Part shown: positions 1 through 7,407 of the stretch, one piece after another
Layout: each line of letters opens with the position of its first letter
Position numbering within the stretch: the first letter of the stretch is position 1
IMG/VR virus record: IMGVR_UViG_3300042520_003489
Coordinates: 1 to 23,541 of that record
Strand: one strand, 5' to 3'
DNA from: a virus
DNA length: 23,541 nt
Made by a program: the position numbers and the translations under genes
The notes under the pieces: generated by a model
What the model was told of the DNA's origin: nothing
The model's input: only the letters and a program-made list of their open reading frames with translations
The model's database searches: none

Positions 1-2
1 CG

Positions 3-1121
3 CTCAATGCCTATTATGTTTGCGTGGAGTGCGAACAGAAAATTCACCATCATCAAAAAACTTGGATGCTGGCAAATGGTCAGTGGCGATCTGCTAATGA
101 GAGCAATATTAAAATTGCTGGATTTCACCTATCAAGTCTTTATAGCCCAGTTGGCTGGCTGAGCTGGGGACAAGCAGCACAAAACTTCTTGCATGCTAAG
201 GATAATGAACAACTGCTGAAAGTTTGGGTTAATACGACTTTGGGTGAAACTTGGGTCGATAAGGGTGAAGCGCCTGACTGGCAGCGTCTATTTGAGCGCA
301 AAGAAAGCTATTCTATTGGTGTTGTGCCGTTTGGAGGATTGGTTCTGACTGCCGGTGTTGACGTACAAAAAGACCGTATTGAGGTTGAGATTGTTGCCTG
401 GGGTAAAAACCGAGAGAGTTGGTCTGTTGATTATCGCATCTTTGATGGCGATCCTGCTAAATCGAGCACTTGGCAGCATCTCTCTACTTTGATGAGCGCT
501 TTATTCCCGAGCGAAGACGGCTTAGATCGAGGAATTTCCATGATGGCCGTTGATGCCGGTTATGCCACTCAAGAAGTCTATGGTTGGATTCGAAGTCAAC
601 CGCCTGGGCGAGTCATGGCTGTAAAAGGTGTTGATAAGGCACTTGTGCCGCTTGGGGCACCAAGCCGTGTGGATGTTACTGTGCTCGGTCAAAAACTTAG
701 ACGCGGTGCTAAGCTTTGGCCCGTGGGTGTCTCGGTTTTAAAGTCAGAGCTTTACCATGCGCTTAAGCTTTCTCAAGGGGATGAGGGCTTTCCTCCGGGT
801 TATTGCCATTTCCCAGCTTACGGCCCTGAATATTTTAAGCAGCTGACGTCTGAGCAGCTGGTGACCAAAATCCATAAAGGCTACCCAAAACGCGAATGGC
901 AAAAAATTCGTGATCGTAACGAGGCTCTTGATTGCCGCATTTATGCCAGAAGCGCAAGTATCGCAATCGGTATCGACCGCTGGCAACCTTCCAAATGGGA
1001 TAGCTTAATGGGATACAAAAAATCATCGATTCCTGAATATAAGATTCAACAGGAACAATCGCCACTGTCTCAGAGCAAAGCCTCAAGACCAAGGGTGATA
1101 AGAAGTAAATTTATGGGATAA
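3..1121 (+). CDS. Phage terminase large subunit, GpA family (5' end outside window)
   Basis: This is the C-terminal part of the DNA-packaging motor, which cuts concatemeric DNA and pumps it into the prohead. The frame is open to the left edge, so the gene starts upstream; the GTG at 24 is internal. The ATPase domain with its Walker motifs lies outside the window. A CxxC pair just left of position 24 (YYVCVECEQK) fits the Cys-containing linker common in GpA proteins. The nuclease domain is recognisable by AGVDVQKDRIEVE, MMAVDAGYATQEVY and RNEALDCRIYA, which carry the conserved acidic residues. The C-terminal tail is basic. The gpW-type gene follows after 4 nt, the lambda A-W order. The family call is firm; cos versus pac packaging cannot be decided here, although GpA relatives are usually cos-type. 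Confidence 0.93.
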   Translation, partial: LNAYYVCVECEQKIHHHQKTWMLANGQWRSANESNIKIAGFHLSSLYSPVGWLSWGQAAQNFLHAKDNEQLLKVWVNTTLGETWVDKGEAPDWQRLFERKESYSIGVVPFGGLVLTAGVDVQKDRIEVEIVAWGKNRESWSVDYRIFDGDPAKSSTWQHLSTLMSALFPSEDGLDRGISMMAVDAGYATQEVYGWIRSQPPGRVMAVKGVDKALVPLGAPSRVDVTVLGQKLRRGAKLWPVGVSVLKSELYHALKLSQGDEGFPPGYCHFPAYGPEYFKQLTSEQLVTKIHKGYPKREWQKIRDRNEALDCRIYARSASIAIGIDRWQPSKWDSLMGYKKSSIPEYKIQQEQSPLSQSKASRPRVIRSKFMG

Positions 1122-1125
1122 TTTT

Positions 1126-1347
1126 ATGTACACAGAAGATGATCTGGTCAAAATTGAGCAAGCCATCACCAAATTACAGATGGGTGAGCGCGTTGTATCT
1201 GTGGCTTATGGCGATCATATCGTTAAATACGCGGAAGTGGATTTAAAAGATCTCTTGAACTTACGTAGCCGCATTAAATCAGATTTAAAAAGCAGCACGT
1301 CCTTAAAGCGGCGCATTACCTTTGCCACACATAAGGGGATTTGCTGA
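1126..1347 (+). CDS. gpW-like head-tail joining protein
   Basis: A 73-residue protein resembling lambda gpW, a small protein that seals the filled head at the portal before tail attachment. It begins with acidic and helical residues (MYTEDDLVKIEQAI), then has a short strand-like middle (ERVVSVAYGDHIVKYAEV) and a second helix (DLKDLLNLRSRI), which is the gpW helix/hairpin/helix layout. Length suits the family (lambda gpW is 68 aa). It lies between terminase and portal as in lambda, and its TGA overlaps the portal ATG (TGATG), suggesting translational coupling. The basic C-terminal tail (KRRITFATHKGIC) is not diagnostic. The call rests on length, fold pattern and position. Confidence 0.82.
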   Translation: MYTEDDLVKIEQAITKLQMGERVVSVAYGDHIVKYAEVDLKDLLNLRSRIKSDLKSSTSLKRRITFATHKGIC

Positions 1348-2780
1348 TGCTACTTAAAACATTCGCACAACTTTTCAAACGCCCCAAAAGTAAAGCCTCT
1401 GCCTGGGATGCGGCAGGTTCTGGCAAGCGCCTAACCTATTGGCAACCGGAAAATAGCGCCATCAATAGTCTTCTTGGTAATCATTTAGAAACGCTGCGTA
1501 GCCGCTCGCGCGATATGGTACGCAAAAATCCTTATGCTTCCAATATTATTGAGACTTTGGTGAGTAACACCATTGGCACAGGTATCAAACCGCAATCGAA
1601 AGCTAAAAATGAAGAGTTTCGTAAAGCAGTACAGGCGTTATGGCTGCGTTGGTCTGATGAAGCAGATAGCCATGGCGTGCATGATTTTTACGGACTGCAG
1701 GCTTCAATTTGTCGCAGCATGATTGAAGGTGGCGAATGTTTTGTTCGCTTTAGAGTGAGGCGCCCTGAAGATGGATTATCCGTCCCCCTACAACTGCAAG
1801 CCTTAGAATCAGAACATCTTGATACCTCCGTGAATCGCATTTTAGCCACGGGTAATATGGTTCGAAACGGTATTGAATTTAACAAACTCGGACAAAGAGA
1901 AGCCTATTATTTGTTCCGCGAGCATCCCGGTGAAAAGCTCCTTGTCTCAAACGGTGAATCAGTCCGTATTCCAGCCTCTGAAGTCCTTCATATTTATAAA
2001 CCCTTGCGTCCCGGTCAAATTCGAGGAGAGCCTTGGCTGAGCCGTGTGTTACTGAAACTTTATGAGCTAGATCAATATGATGATGCCGAGCTGGTGCGCA
2101 AGAAAACGGCCGCTATGTTTGCGGGGTTTATCACTCGCCTTGATCCTGAAGCCAACATGATGGGTGAAGGTGCCGCCAATGAACAAGGGATGGCCATTGC
2201 AGGACTTGAGCCTGGTACCATGCAGCTACTGGAACCCGGTGAAGATGTAAAGTTTTCTAATCCTTCGGATGTTGGAGCAAATTACGAAGCTTTTATGCGT
2301 CAGCAGCTCAGGGCCATTGCTGTTGGCATGGGCATTACCTATGAACAGCTGACAGGCGATTTAACCAACGTCAATTACTCCTCAATTCGTGCAGGACTCA
2401 TTGAATTTCGTAGGCGGTGCGCCACATTGCAACATCATGTGATGGTGTTTCAATTTTGCAGACCCGTTTGGAATCGCTGGATTGAACTGGCTTTACTCTC
2501 AGGTGCATTACCTGCTCAAGACAAAGATACTTCGATCAAAGACGTCAAATGGATACCCCAAGGTTTTGATTGGGTTGATCCGCTTAAAGATCAGCAAGCA
2601 CAACAAATGGCAGTACGTAATGGCTTTAAAAGCCGCAGCGAAGTGATCTCAGAACTTGGCTATGACGCGGAAGAAATCGATCAAGAAATTTCCGCAGATA
2701 ACAATAGAGCTGATGAAGCCGGGTTTGTTTTAGATTCTGATCCAAGGCATACAACACCGCCTAAAAAAAGAGGTTTTTGA
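1347..2780 (+). CDS. Phage portal protein, lambda family
   Basis: A 477-residue portal protein forming the dodecameric ring at the capsid vertex through which DNA passes. It matches the lambda gpB portal family: an N-terminal WQPENSAINS segment, LRSRSRDMVRKNPYASNIIE, the stretch VSNTIGTGIKPQSK, then ICRSMIEGGECFVRF, and the C-terminal core with GITYEQLTGDLTNVNYSSIR followed by LIEFRRR. These segments occur in the order expected for this family. A TTG at 1341 would add two residues, but the ATG at 1347 overlaps the preceding stop and has AAGGGG about 8 nt upstream, so I prefer it. The stop overlaps the next ATG (TGATG at 2778-2782). No anomalies are visible. Confidence 0.95.
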   Translation: MLLKTFAQLFKRPKSKASAWDAAGSGKRLTYWQPENSAINSLLGNHLETLRSRSRDMVRKNPYASNIIETLVSNTIGTGIKPQSKAKNEEFRKAVQALWLRWSDEADSHGVHDFYGLQASICRSMIEGGECFVRFRVRRPEDGLSVPLQLQALESEHLDTSVNRILATGNMVRNGIEFNKLGQREAYYLFREHPGEKLLVSNGESVRIPASEVLHIYKPLRPGQIRGEPWLSRVLLKLYELDQYDDAELVRKKTAAMFAGFITRLDPEANMMGEGAANEQGMAIAGLEPGTMQLLEPGEDVKFSNPSDVGANYEAFMRQQLRAIAVGMGITYEQLTGDLTNVNYSSIRAGLIEFRRRCATLQHHVMVFQFCRPVWNRWIELALLSGALPAQDKDTSIKDVKWIPQGFDWVDPLKDQQAQQMAVRNGFKSRSEVISELGYDAEEIDQEISADNNRADEAGFVLDSDPRHTTPPKKRGF

Positions 2781-3898
2781 TGAATGACATTTACTTAAAA
2801 TTTGCTATGAAACCGATGATGCTTGAGCGTCGTAGCTTTGAGTGGTTAGCAGCCCACATGGCATCAAACAAGGCTTTTAAACTTGCAAAACCGCCGATGA
2901 TGCATGGTGCTAACAATGACATGGCCATCATTCCGATTCACGGCATTTTAACCAAACGATCAGGCATATTTGATGGCATGTTGGGGATGACTTCTTATGA
3001 TGAGATTCAAAAACAGATCAGCGCTGCTTTGTTGGATGATGGCGTACAAACGATTTTGCTCGATATTGATAGTCCAGGTGGCGAAACCAGCGGCTTGTTT
3101 GATTTAGCTGATTTTATTTATCAGGCACGCAGCCAAAAAACCATTTGGGCCATGTGTAACGATGAGGCCTATTCTGCAGCTTACGGGATTGCATCCAGCG
3201 CTGAGAGAGTATTTGTCAATCGCACGTCTGGTGTAGGCAGCATTGGCGTGATTGCCAGTCATATTGATCAAAGTGCCTTTGATGAAAAACAAGGGGTGAA
3301 ATACACCACTGTTTTTGCCGGTAACCGTAAAAATGATTTAAATCCCCATGAACCTATTACGTCTGAATCCATGGAAACCCTGCAAAGTGAAGTCAGTAGA
3401 TTATATGACATGTTTGTAGAGTTGGTGGCCCGTAATCGATCTCTTACAACAGAAGCTGTAAAGGCTACGGAAGCTGGTCTCTATTTTGGCCTTGATGCCA
3501 TTCAAACAGGACTTGCGGACGAAATTCTCACCTTTCCTGAATGTATTCAAAAGGCAGCCACTCAATCTTTTATAAGGACCATAGCTATGACTGAAACATT
3601 ACCGACCATTCATCCAGAAGAATTGCTCACCCAAGGTAAAATCCAAGGGCGCAGCGAATATCACGCTGAAGCTTTAGAGCTTTTTCGTTTATGCAAGCTC
3701 TCGAAGATGCCGGAAAAACTGGGTGATTTTCTTGAGCAAAATATCCCAGTTAACGAAGCACGAGAGCAGCTGATGCAATTGCTGGCTGATCGCACCGGCA
3801 CTGAAATCTTGAGCACTGTGAGTCTTGAACCGACACCCCAAGAAAACCCGGTGATTCAAGCTGCTAAAGCTCGTAGTCACATGAAATTAACCGCATAA
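2780..3898 (+). CDS. Prohead protease, S49 / SppA-like (lambda gpC type)
   Basis: A 372-residue serine protease that matures the prohead by cleaving scaffold and connector proteins. The core is S49/ClpP-like: IIPIHGILTKR, then LLDIDSPGGETSG (oxyanion loop), EAYSAAYGIAS with probable nucleophile Ser132, GVGSIGVI, and AGNRKNDLNPHEP with probable general base Lys184. The Ser-Lys spacing of 52 residues equals that known for Bacillus subtilis SppA (S147/K199). The last ~100 residues are scaffold-like, Glu/Gln/Leu-rich and helical, and contain an in-frame internal start with its own ribosome-binding site at 3587 (separate entry), the gpC/Nu3 arrangement. The ATG at 2780 overlaps the portal stop and follows an AAAAGAGG sequence; a TTG at 2777 is less likely. 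Confidence 0.93.
   Translation: MNDIYLKFAMKPMMLERRSFEWLAAHMASNKAFKLAKPPMMHGANNDMAIIPIHGILTKRSGIFDGMLGMTSYDEIQKQISAALLDDGVQTILLDIDSPGGETSGLFDLADFIYQARSQKTIWAMCNDEAYSAAYGIASSAERVFVNRTSGVGSIGVIASHIDQSAFDEKQGVKYTTVFAGNRKNDLNPHEPITSESMETLQSEVSRLYDMFVELVARNRSLTTEAVKATEAGLYFGLDAIQTGLADEILTFPECIQKAATQSFIRTIAMTETLPTIHPEELLTQGKIQGRSEYHAEALELFRLCKLSKMPEKLGDFLEQNIPVNEAREQLMQLLADRTGTEILSTVSLEPTPQENPVIQAAKARSHMKLTA
3587..3898 (+). CDS. Nested in-frame scaffold protein (Nu3-like), C-terminal part of the protease gene
   Basis: Internal, in-frame translation product of 103 residues predicted within the protease gene. The ATG at 3587 is preceded by AAGGA at 3574-3578 with 8 nt spacing, an unusually good site inside a coding region. 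The start falls where the protease domain ends: MTETLPTIHPEELLTQGKIQ follows FIRTIA. The product is helical and charged (HAEALELFRLCKLSK, KLGDFLEQNI), as expected of a scaffold. In lambda, gene Nu3 lies in-frame in the 3' end of C and supplies the scaffold, and no other scaffold gene is visible between protease and capsid protein here. The internal start is seen in the sequence; the function is inferred from lambda. Confidence 0.65.
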   Translation: MTETLPTIHPEELLTQGKIQGRSEYHAEALELFRLCKLSKMPEKLGDFLEQNIPVNEAREQLMQLLADRTGTEILSTVSLEPTPQENPVIQAAKARSHMKLTA

Positions 3899-3900
3899 AT

Positions 3901-3905
3901 GGAGG
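3901..3905 (+). promoter_or_regulatory. Strong Shine-Dalgarno GGAGG fixing the decoration protein start
   Basis: GGAGG lies 8 nt before the ATG at 3914. An in-frame ATG at 3899 would place this site inside the gene and would itself have no ribosome-binding site, so 3914 is taken as the start. A strong site here fits a protein made in hundreds of copies per capsid. Confidence 0.75.
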
Positions 3906-3913
3906 AAACCCTT

Positions 3914-4288
3914 ATGACCGTTGCTATTGAACAAAACAATTTAGGAGATCTTCTCAAGTTTGAAGCACCTAATCTTTACTCTCGTGAAGAGATAACTGTA
4001 GCTCAGGGGCAAAAACTAGCACTTGGTGCCATCATCGGCCAAGACAGTGAAACGGATTTAATTAAAGCCTTAAATCCTACTGCCACAGACGGCACACAAA
4101 ATGCCCTTGGGGCTTTGATTGCTGAGGTAGATGCAACAAGTGGTAACACCAAAGCCGTGATTGTGACACGCGATGCGATTCTTGCCGATCATGCTGTTAT
4201 CTGGCCATCTTCAATCACGCTTGAACAAAAAACTGCAGCTATCAAACAGCTTGAAGCACGCGGCGTCATTATTCGTAAAGGGGTATAA
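3914..4288 (+). CDS. Head decoration protein (lambda gpD-like, HDPD family)
   Basis: A 124-residue protein resembling lambda gpD, whose trimers bind the outside of the expanded capsid and stabilise it against the packed DNA. It has an N-terminal segment ending in LLKFEAPNLYSREEITVA and then the typical small beta-rich core: QKLALGAIIGQDS, GTQNALGALIAEVDA, KAVIVTRDAILADHAVIWP, and a C-terminal helix/strand LEQKTAAIKQLEARGVIIRKG. This matches the decoration-protein family closely, with length near lambda gpD (110 aa). It lies between the protease/scaffold gene and the major capsid gene as in lambda. Start choice is explained under the Shine-Dalgarno entry. Confidence 0.92.
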   Translation: MTVAIEQNNLGDLLKFEAPNLYSREEITVAQGQKLALGAIIGQDSETDLIKALNPTATDGTQNALGALIAEVDATSGNTKAVIVTRDAILADHAVIWPSSITLEQKTAAIKQLEARGVIIRKGV

Positions 4289-4291
4289 TTT

Positions 4292-5293
4292 ATGCAAAAT
4301 CCATTCTCACATCCAGCATTTAACATGGCAGCATTGACGGCTTCCATTAATTTATTGCCAAACACTTATGGCCGCACTGAATCGTTAGATTTATTTCCTT
4401 CTAAATCGGTGCGCTTTAGACATATTGCTATTGAAGAACGCAATGGTGTGCTCAGCTTACTTCCAACAGCAAGTCCCGGTGCGCCTGGTACTGTTGGTAA
4501 ACGCGATAAACGCAAAGTCAGAACCTTTACCATTCCGCATATTCCCCATGATGATGTGGTTTTGCCGGAAGAAGTACAAGGCATTCGTGCGTTTGGCACC
4601 GAAAATGAGCTGCAAGCTATCGCGAGTGTTATTACCGATCATCTGCAATCCATGCGTAACAAACATGCCATTACCTTAGAACACCTTCGAATGGGCGCAT
4701 TGAAAGGAATTATTTTAGATGCTGATGGTACAGAGCTTGTGAATCTCTATAACGAATTTGAAATCACGCCAAAGGTTGTAAGCTTTGCATTAGGAACTGC
4801 CGGCACTGATGTTAAACGCAAATGCATTGAAGTTTTGCGCCACATTGAAGATAACCTGCGCGGTGAATTCATGACCGGCGTTCATGCACTAGTTAGTCCT
4901 GAATTTTTTGATGCTTTAACCTCACATGCCAAAGTCAAAGAAGCCTATGACAGGTGGCAAGAAGGTGCAGCACTACGCAATGATATGCGCTCAGGCTTTA
5001 CTTTTGGTGGCATCACTTTTGAAGAATATCGCGGCCAAGCAACCGATCCTGATGGTAACGTCAGACGCTTTATTGCCCAAGATACAGCACATTGTTTTCC
5101 GCTAGGTACTGCTGAGACTTTCTCCACCTATTTTGCACCGGCTGATTTTAACGAAACCGTCAATACATTGGGGCAGCCACTTTATGCCAAACAAGAGCCA
5201 AGACGTTTTGATCGTGGTACGGATTTGCATACTCAGTCTAATCCATTACCAATGTGTCATCGCCCGGGAGTGCTTGTGAAGCTTACGGTATAA
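4292..5293 (+). CDS. Major capsid protein E (lambda gpE family)
   Basis: A 333-residue major capsid protein of the lambda gpE family with the HK97-type fold, forming the icosahedral shell. Family landmarks are NPFSHPAFNMAALTASINLL at the N-terminus, FPSKSVRFRHIAIEE, the basic segment GTVGKRDKRKVRTFTIPHIP followed by HDDVVLPEEVQGIRAFG, and the C-terminal ETVNTLGQPLYAKQEPRRFD plus MCHRPGVLVKLTV. Length is close to lambda gpE (341 aa). The gene starts 3 nt after the decoration protein, with an AAAGGGG ribosome-binding site before ATG 4292. A 6-bp stem-loop overlaps its stop codon (separate entry). No anomalies. Confidence 0.96.
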   Translation: MQNPFSHPAFNMAALTASINLLPNTYGRTESLDLFPSKSVRFRHIAIEERNGVLSLLPTASPGAPGTVGKRDKRKVRTFTIPHIPHDDVVLPEEVQGIRAFGTENELQAIASVITDHLQSMRNKHAITLEHLRMGALKGIILDADGTELVNLYNEFEITPKVVSFALGTAGTDVKRKCIEVLRHIEDNLRGEFMTGVHALVSPEFFDALTSHAKVKEAYDRWQEGAALRNDMRSGFTFGGITFEEYRGQATDPDGNVRRFIAQDTAHCFPLGTAETFSTYFAPADFNETVNTLGQPLYAKQEPRRFDRGTDLHTQSNPLPMCHRPGVLVKLTV

Positions 5294-5296
5294 GCT
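5280..5296 (+). promoter_or_regulatory. Small stem-loop between capsid gene and joining-protein ATG
   Basis: AGCTTA (5280-5285) and TAAGCT (5291-5296) form a perfect 6-bp stem with a 5-nt loop. The stem includes the capsid stop codon and abuts the next ATG at 5297, which lacks a clear Shine-Dalgarno sequence. It could couple or reduce translation of the downstream low-copy gene. There is no U-tract, so it is not a standard terminator. Chance occurrence is possible. Confidence 0.35.
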
Positions 5297-5605
5297 ATGA
5301 GTTTAACCAAAATGTTTGAAGATTGTTTTGCGCATTTAGGGAAAGAGGCACTATACCAGAGCTCTGGGTCTGCCCCTTTTCCTGTTCGTGTTTTAATCAA
5401 ACAACCCGATACGGCTTATGAAATGGGTGATGGGCAAGTGATTGGCCATATGGCTATTTTTGAAGTACGTACCCTTGAACTGCCTTTTCCTAAAGTCGGT
5501 GATCAACTGATTATTGAAGGCAATCGCTATAAAATCTTTTCTGGGCCTCTGCGAGATGCTTCCAATACCGTTTGGGAAATAACAGCTATGGTGATGGAAG
5601 GCTAA
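5297..5605 (+). CDS. Head-tail joining protein, lambda gpFII-like
   Basis: A 102-residue protein resembling lambda gpFII (117 aa), the connector component to which the tail binds. It begins with a short helix (MSLTKMFEDCFAHLG) and continues as a small beta-barrel-like sequence: VRVLIKQPDTAYEMG, HMAIFEVRTLELPFPKVGD, QLIIEGNRYKIFSGPLRDA and VWEITAMVMEG. The segment pairing 'PKVGDQLIIEGNRYKI' with a 'W..TA' ending is characteristic of phage attachment proteins of this group. Order capsid protein - FII - Z agrees with lambda. The start has no good ribosome-binding site and probably depends on coupling from the capsid gene 3 nt upstream. Confidence 0.82.
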   Translation: MSLTKMFEDCFAHLGKEALYQSSGSAPFPVRVLIKQPDTAYEMGDGQVIGHMAIFEVRTLELPFPKVGDQLIIEGNRYKIFSGPLRDASNTVWEITAMVMEG

Positions 5606-5606
5606 T

Positions 5607-6143
5607 ATGTCCACCTTTACCTTGGATGTTACAACATACGGTGATATTGACCAGATTATCAAGCAAATGCATGGCACCGAAGCACAGGTTAAATTGGCTT
5701 CTATGCGCGCGCTTAATAAAACTGCGCTTTGGCTTAAATCTCAAAGCGTGAAAGAAATCAGCGCACAGAAAAAACTTCAACAAAAAATTATACGAGATCG
5801 TCTTAATGTGATTAAGGCAAGCACAAGTTCACTTAAAGCCTTAGTGGTCGCCAGTCTTTACGGTATAAAAGCTTCTCTTATTGGTAATATGAGGCAAACT
5901 TCAACAGGTGCCAAGGCCGGTAAAATGGAGTTTAAAGGCGCCTTTGTGGCAACGATGCCCACAGGTCACCGGGGTATTTTTAAACGAAAAACTAAAAGCA
6001 GATTACCCATTCGTGAAATCGTATTACCACTTGAACCTGTTGCTTCTAATATCATCAAAAGCTTTGTGGATTCAGGCGCAGCAGATAAGTTCATTCAATA
6101 TTTTCGCCATGAACTGGGCTTTATTTTAAAGGTGAGTCTATGA
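5607..6143 (+). CDS. Minor tail protein Z (tail completion)
   Basis: A 178-residue protein of the lambda gpZ minor tail family, needed to complete the tail tip facing the head for correct DNA positioning. Landmarks are an early helical segment with LASMRALNKTALWLKSQSVK, IRDRLNVIKASTSSLKALVV, then GAFVATMPTGHRGIFKRK, the PIREI segment (RLPIREIVLPLEP), and the C-terminal helix FIQYFRHELGFIL. The PIREI-type element is typical of this and related tail-completion families. GGAAGG precedes ATG 5607 by 5 nt. The TGA overlaps the next ATG (ATGA). Its presence between a lambda-type head and a P2-type tail makes it part of the module junction. Confidence 0.85.
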   Translation: MSTFTLDVTTYGDIDQIIKQMHGTEAQVKLASMRALNKTALWLKSQSVKEISAQKKLQQKIIRDRLNVIKASTSSLKALVVASLYGIKASLIGNMRQTSTGAKAGKMEFKGAFVATMPTGHRGIFKRKTKSRLPIREIVLPLEPVASNIIKSFVDSGAADKFIQYFRHELGFILKVSL

Positions 6144-6661
6144 ATTTTTGGGAAGAATTACATGCTGCCATTACCACCGTTTTAAAACGCGAGATACCGG
6201 AAATTCAAACTTGTGAATCTTATCCGGTGATCAAAACAGCGTTATTGGCACCAGCTGTTTTAGTGGAACTGGCAAGCTTTGAACCCGGCAATGATCCAGG
6301 CACCGGTGAAATTGCCTTGCGTGCTCGCTTTGAAGCAAGAATTATTGTGGATAGCACCATCCCCAATGCTGCCTTTGCTGTCAGGGCTTTGGTGAGTGAA
6401 GTTGCAAGAGTGATCCATCAAAATTCATGGGGCATGAATGTATCACCTGCTGAATTTTTAGGTGCGAGTCCTGATGGTTTTAAACCTGATCTTGATGCCT
6501 ACATGGTGTGGACCATTGAATGGGTGCATGAACTACACCAGGGGGATTCAGTTTGGACACCAAGCGGCATTCAGCCACACACCATTTATGTGGGTATTGC
6601 TCCGGAAATCGGCGCTGCCCATGAGCCTGATTATACAGAGGTGCAAAATGGAGAGTTTTAG
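6140..6661 (+). CDS. Putative tail terminator / head-proximal tail protein
   Basis: A 173-residue protein I do not place firmly in a named family. Its N-terminus (MNFWEELHAAITTVLKREIP) and alternating strands (APAVLVELASFEPG, ALRARFEARIIVD, AYMVWTIEWVHEL) with a long helix between (PNAAFAVRALVSEVARVIHQ) look like the alpha/beta tail-terminator proteins (Mu gp37 / lambda gpU type), which cap the tail tube at its head end. Position, directly after gpZ and before the spike, fits that role because no other terminator candidate exists in the head-tail region. It starts by ATGA overlap with gpZ and has AAAGGTGA upstream. The ~35 C-terminal residues are extra and unassigned. The role is inferred. 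Confidence 0.5.
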   Translation: MNFWEELHAAITTVLKREIPEIQTCESYPVIKTALLAPAVLVELASFEPGNDPGTGEIALRARFEARIIVDSTIPNAAFAVRALVSEVARVIHQNSWGMNVSPAEFLGASPDGFKPDLDAYMVWTIEWVHELHQGDSVWTPSGIQPHTIYVGIAPEIGAAHEPDYTEVQNGEF

Positions 6662-7115
6662 TTTTTCTGAACTGGACCGAAAACTTGCCAACCTCATTCG
6701 TGTGGGGACTGTCAAAGAAGCAGATTACAAAAAAGCCCGTGTTCGTATTCAGATTGGAAGAATCCTCACCGATTGGCTGCCCTGGGTGACTTCACGCGCA
6801 GTGCAAGACAGAAATTGGTCTGCACCCAGCGTGGGTGAACAGGTTGTTTTGTTATCACCATCAGGTGAAATGGCCCAAGGTGTTGTGATCCCAGCTATTT
6901 ATCAGCAAAAACATCCAGCACCAAGCGATAAAGAAACAGACGTTGCCTTTGTGTTTCAAGATGGCAGCAAAGCCCTTTATGACAAGAAAGAGCATCACCT
7001 TACCATCTCCTTGATAACAGACGGAAAGCTAACGCTGAATGTAGGAGAATCAAGCATTGAGATGACCAAAGACGGTATAAAACTCAAAGCTAAACGAATT
7101 GATTTGAATGAATAA
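6648..7115 (+). CDS. V: Baseplate assembly / spike protein V (P2 gpV family)
   Basis: A 155-residue baseplate spike protein that forms the trimeric needle under the tail tube. The N-terminal helix (SFSELDRKLANLIRVGTVKE) is followed by an OB-fold (KKARVRIQIGRILTDWLPWV, SVGEQVVLLSPSGEMAQGVV), then a short triple-beta-helix-like C-terminus (LTISLITDGKLTLNVGESSI, KDGIKLKAKRIDLNE). The open frame extends left to 6462 out of phase with the upstream gene, but AGAGG at 6637-6641, 6 nt before ATG 6648, and the family's N-terminus set the start. The protein is shorter than P2 gpV (211 aa) and has no HxH metal-binding tip; the next gene supplies a PAAR tip. It overlaps the upstream gene by 14 nt and the PAAR gene by 8 nt. 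Confidence 0.9.
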   Translation: MESFSFSELDRKLANLIRVGTVKEADYKKARVRIQIGRILTDWLPWVTSRAVQDRNWSAPSVGEQVVLLSPSGEMAQGVVIPAIYQQKHPAPSDKETDVAFVFQDGSKALYDKKEHHLTISLITDGKLTLNVGESSIEMTKDGIKLKAKRIDLNE

Positions 7116-7404
7116 TATGCCAGGAATCGTAAGACTCAATGATAAATGCACCGGCCACAGCTGTTATCCGCCCAGACCTTGCATTACCGCAAGCGATAAT
7201 GTGTTTGTTGAGGGTAAAGCTGTCCACCGTGAGCAAGATAAATGGACCATGCATGCGTGCCCCAATACGCCGCCTCATGACGGTGTACTTACTCAAGGTT
7301 CAACCATAGTCTACGTCAATGGTAAAGCCATTGCCCGTATCGGTGATCCTATTTCTTGCGGCTCTAAAACGCTTGATGGCAGCCAAACTGTTTTTGCGGG
7401 GTAA
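7108..7404 (+). CDS. PAAR-motif spike-tip protein
   Basis: A 98-residue PAAR protein, predicted to cap the gpV spike with a metal-stabilised cone that pierces the outer membrane. The PAAR-type repeats are visible as PGIVRLNDKCTGHSC, DNVFVEGKAVHRE, VLTQGSTIVYVNGKAIARIG and DPISCGS. Candidate zinc ligands are His17, His40, His49, His57 and Cys84; further Cys residues at 14, 19, 25 and 51 make it Cys-rich for the family. It lies directly after the short gpV, as expected for a spike whose tip is a separate polypeptide. The ATG at 7108 overlaps gpV; an ATG at 7117 (MPGIV) is an equally plausible start and neither has a strong ribosome-binding site. Confidence 0.88.
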   Translation: MNNMPGIVRLNDKCTGHSCYPPRPCITASDNVFVEGKAVHREQDKWTMHACPNTPPHDGVLTQGSTIVYVNGKAIARIGDPISCGSKTLDGSQTVFAG

Positions 7405-7407
7405 ATC

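Noticed and set aside
288-479. Minus-strand open frames throughout (for example 288-479, 5393-5677, 12410-12802, 19463-20005)
   Set aside because: All lie opposite strongly supported phage genes, have no ribosome-binding sites or family motifs, and would require antisense genes inside conserved structural frames.
4284-4289. TATAAT just before the major capsid gene as an internal promoter
   Set aside because: No -35 element at 15-19 nt upstream; the hexamer falls on the decoration gene's last codons and stop and is probably chance.
5908-6129. Plus-strand alternative frames inside gpZ and other genes (5908-6129, 17959-18288, 21093-21293)
   Set aside because: They are out-of-frame shadows of clear family genes with no ribosome-binding site and no independent motif.
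6462-6647. Longer N-terminus for gpV starting at 6462
   Set aside because: It would overlap the upstream gene by 200 nt out of frame; the gpV family N-terminus and AGAGG both point to ATG 6648.
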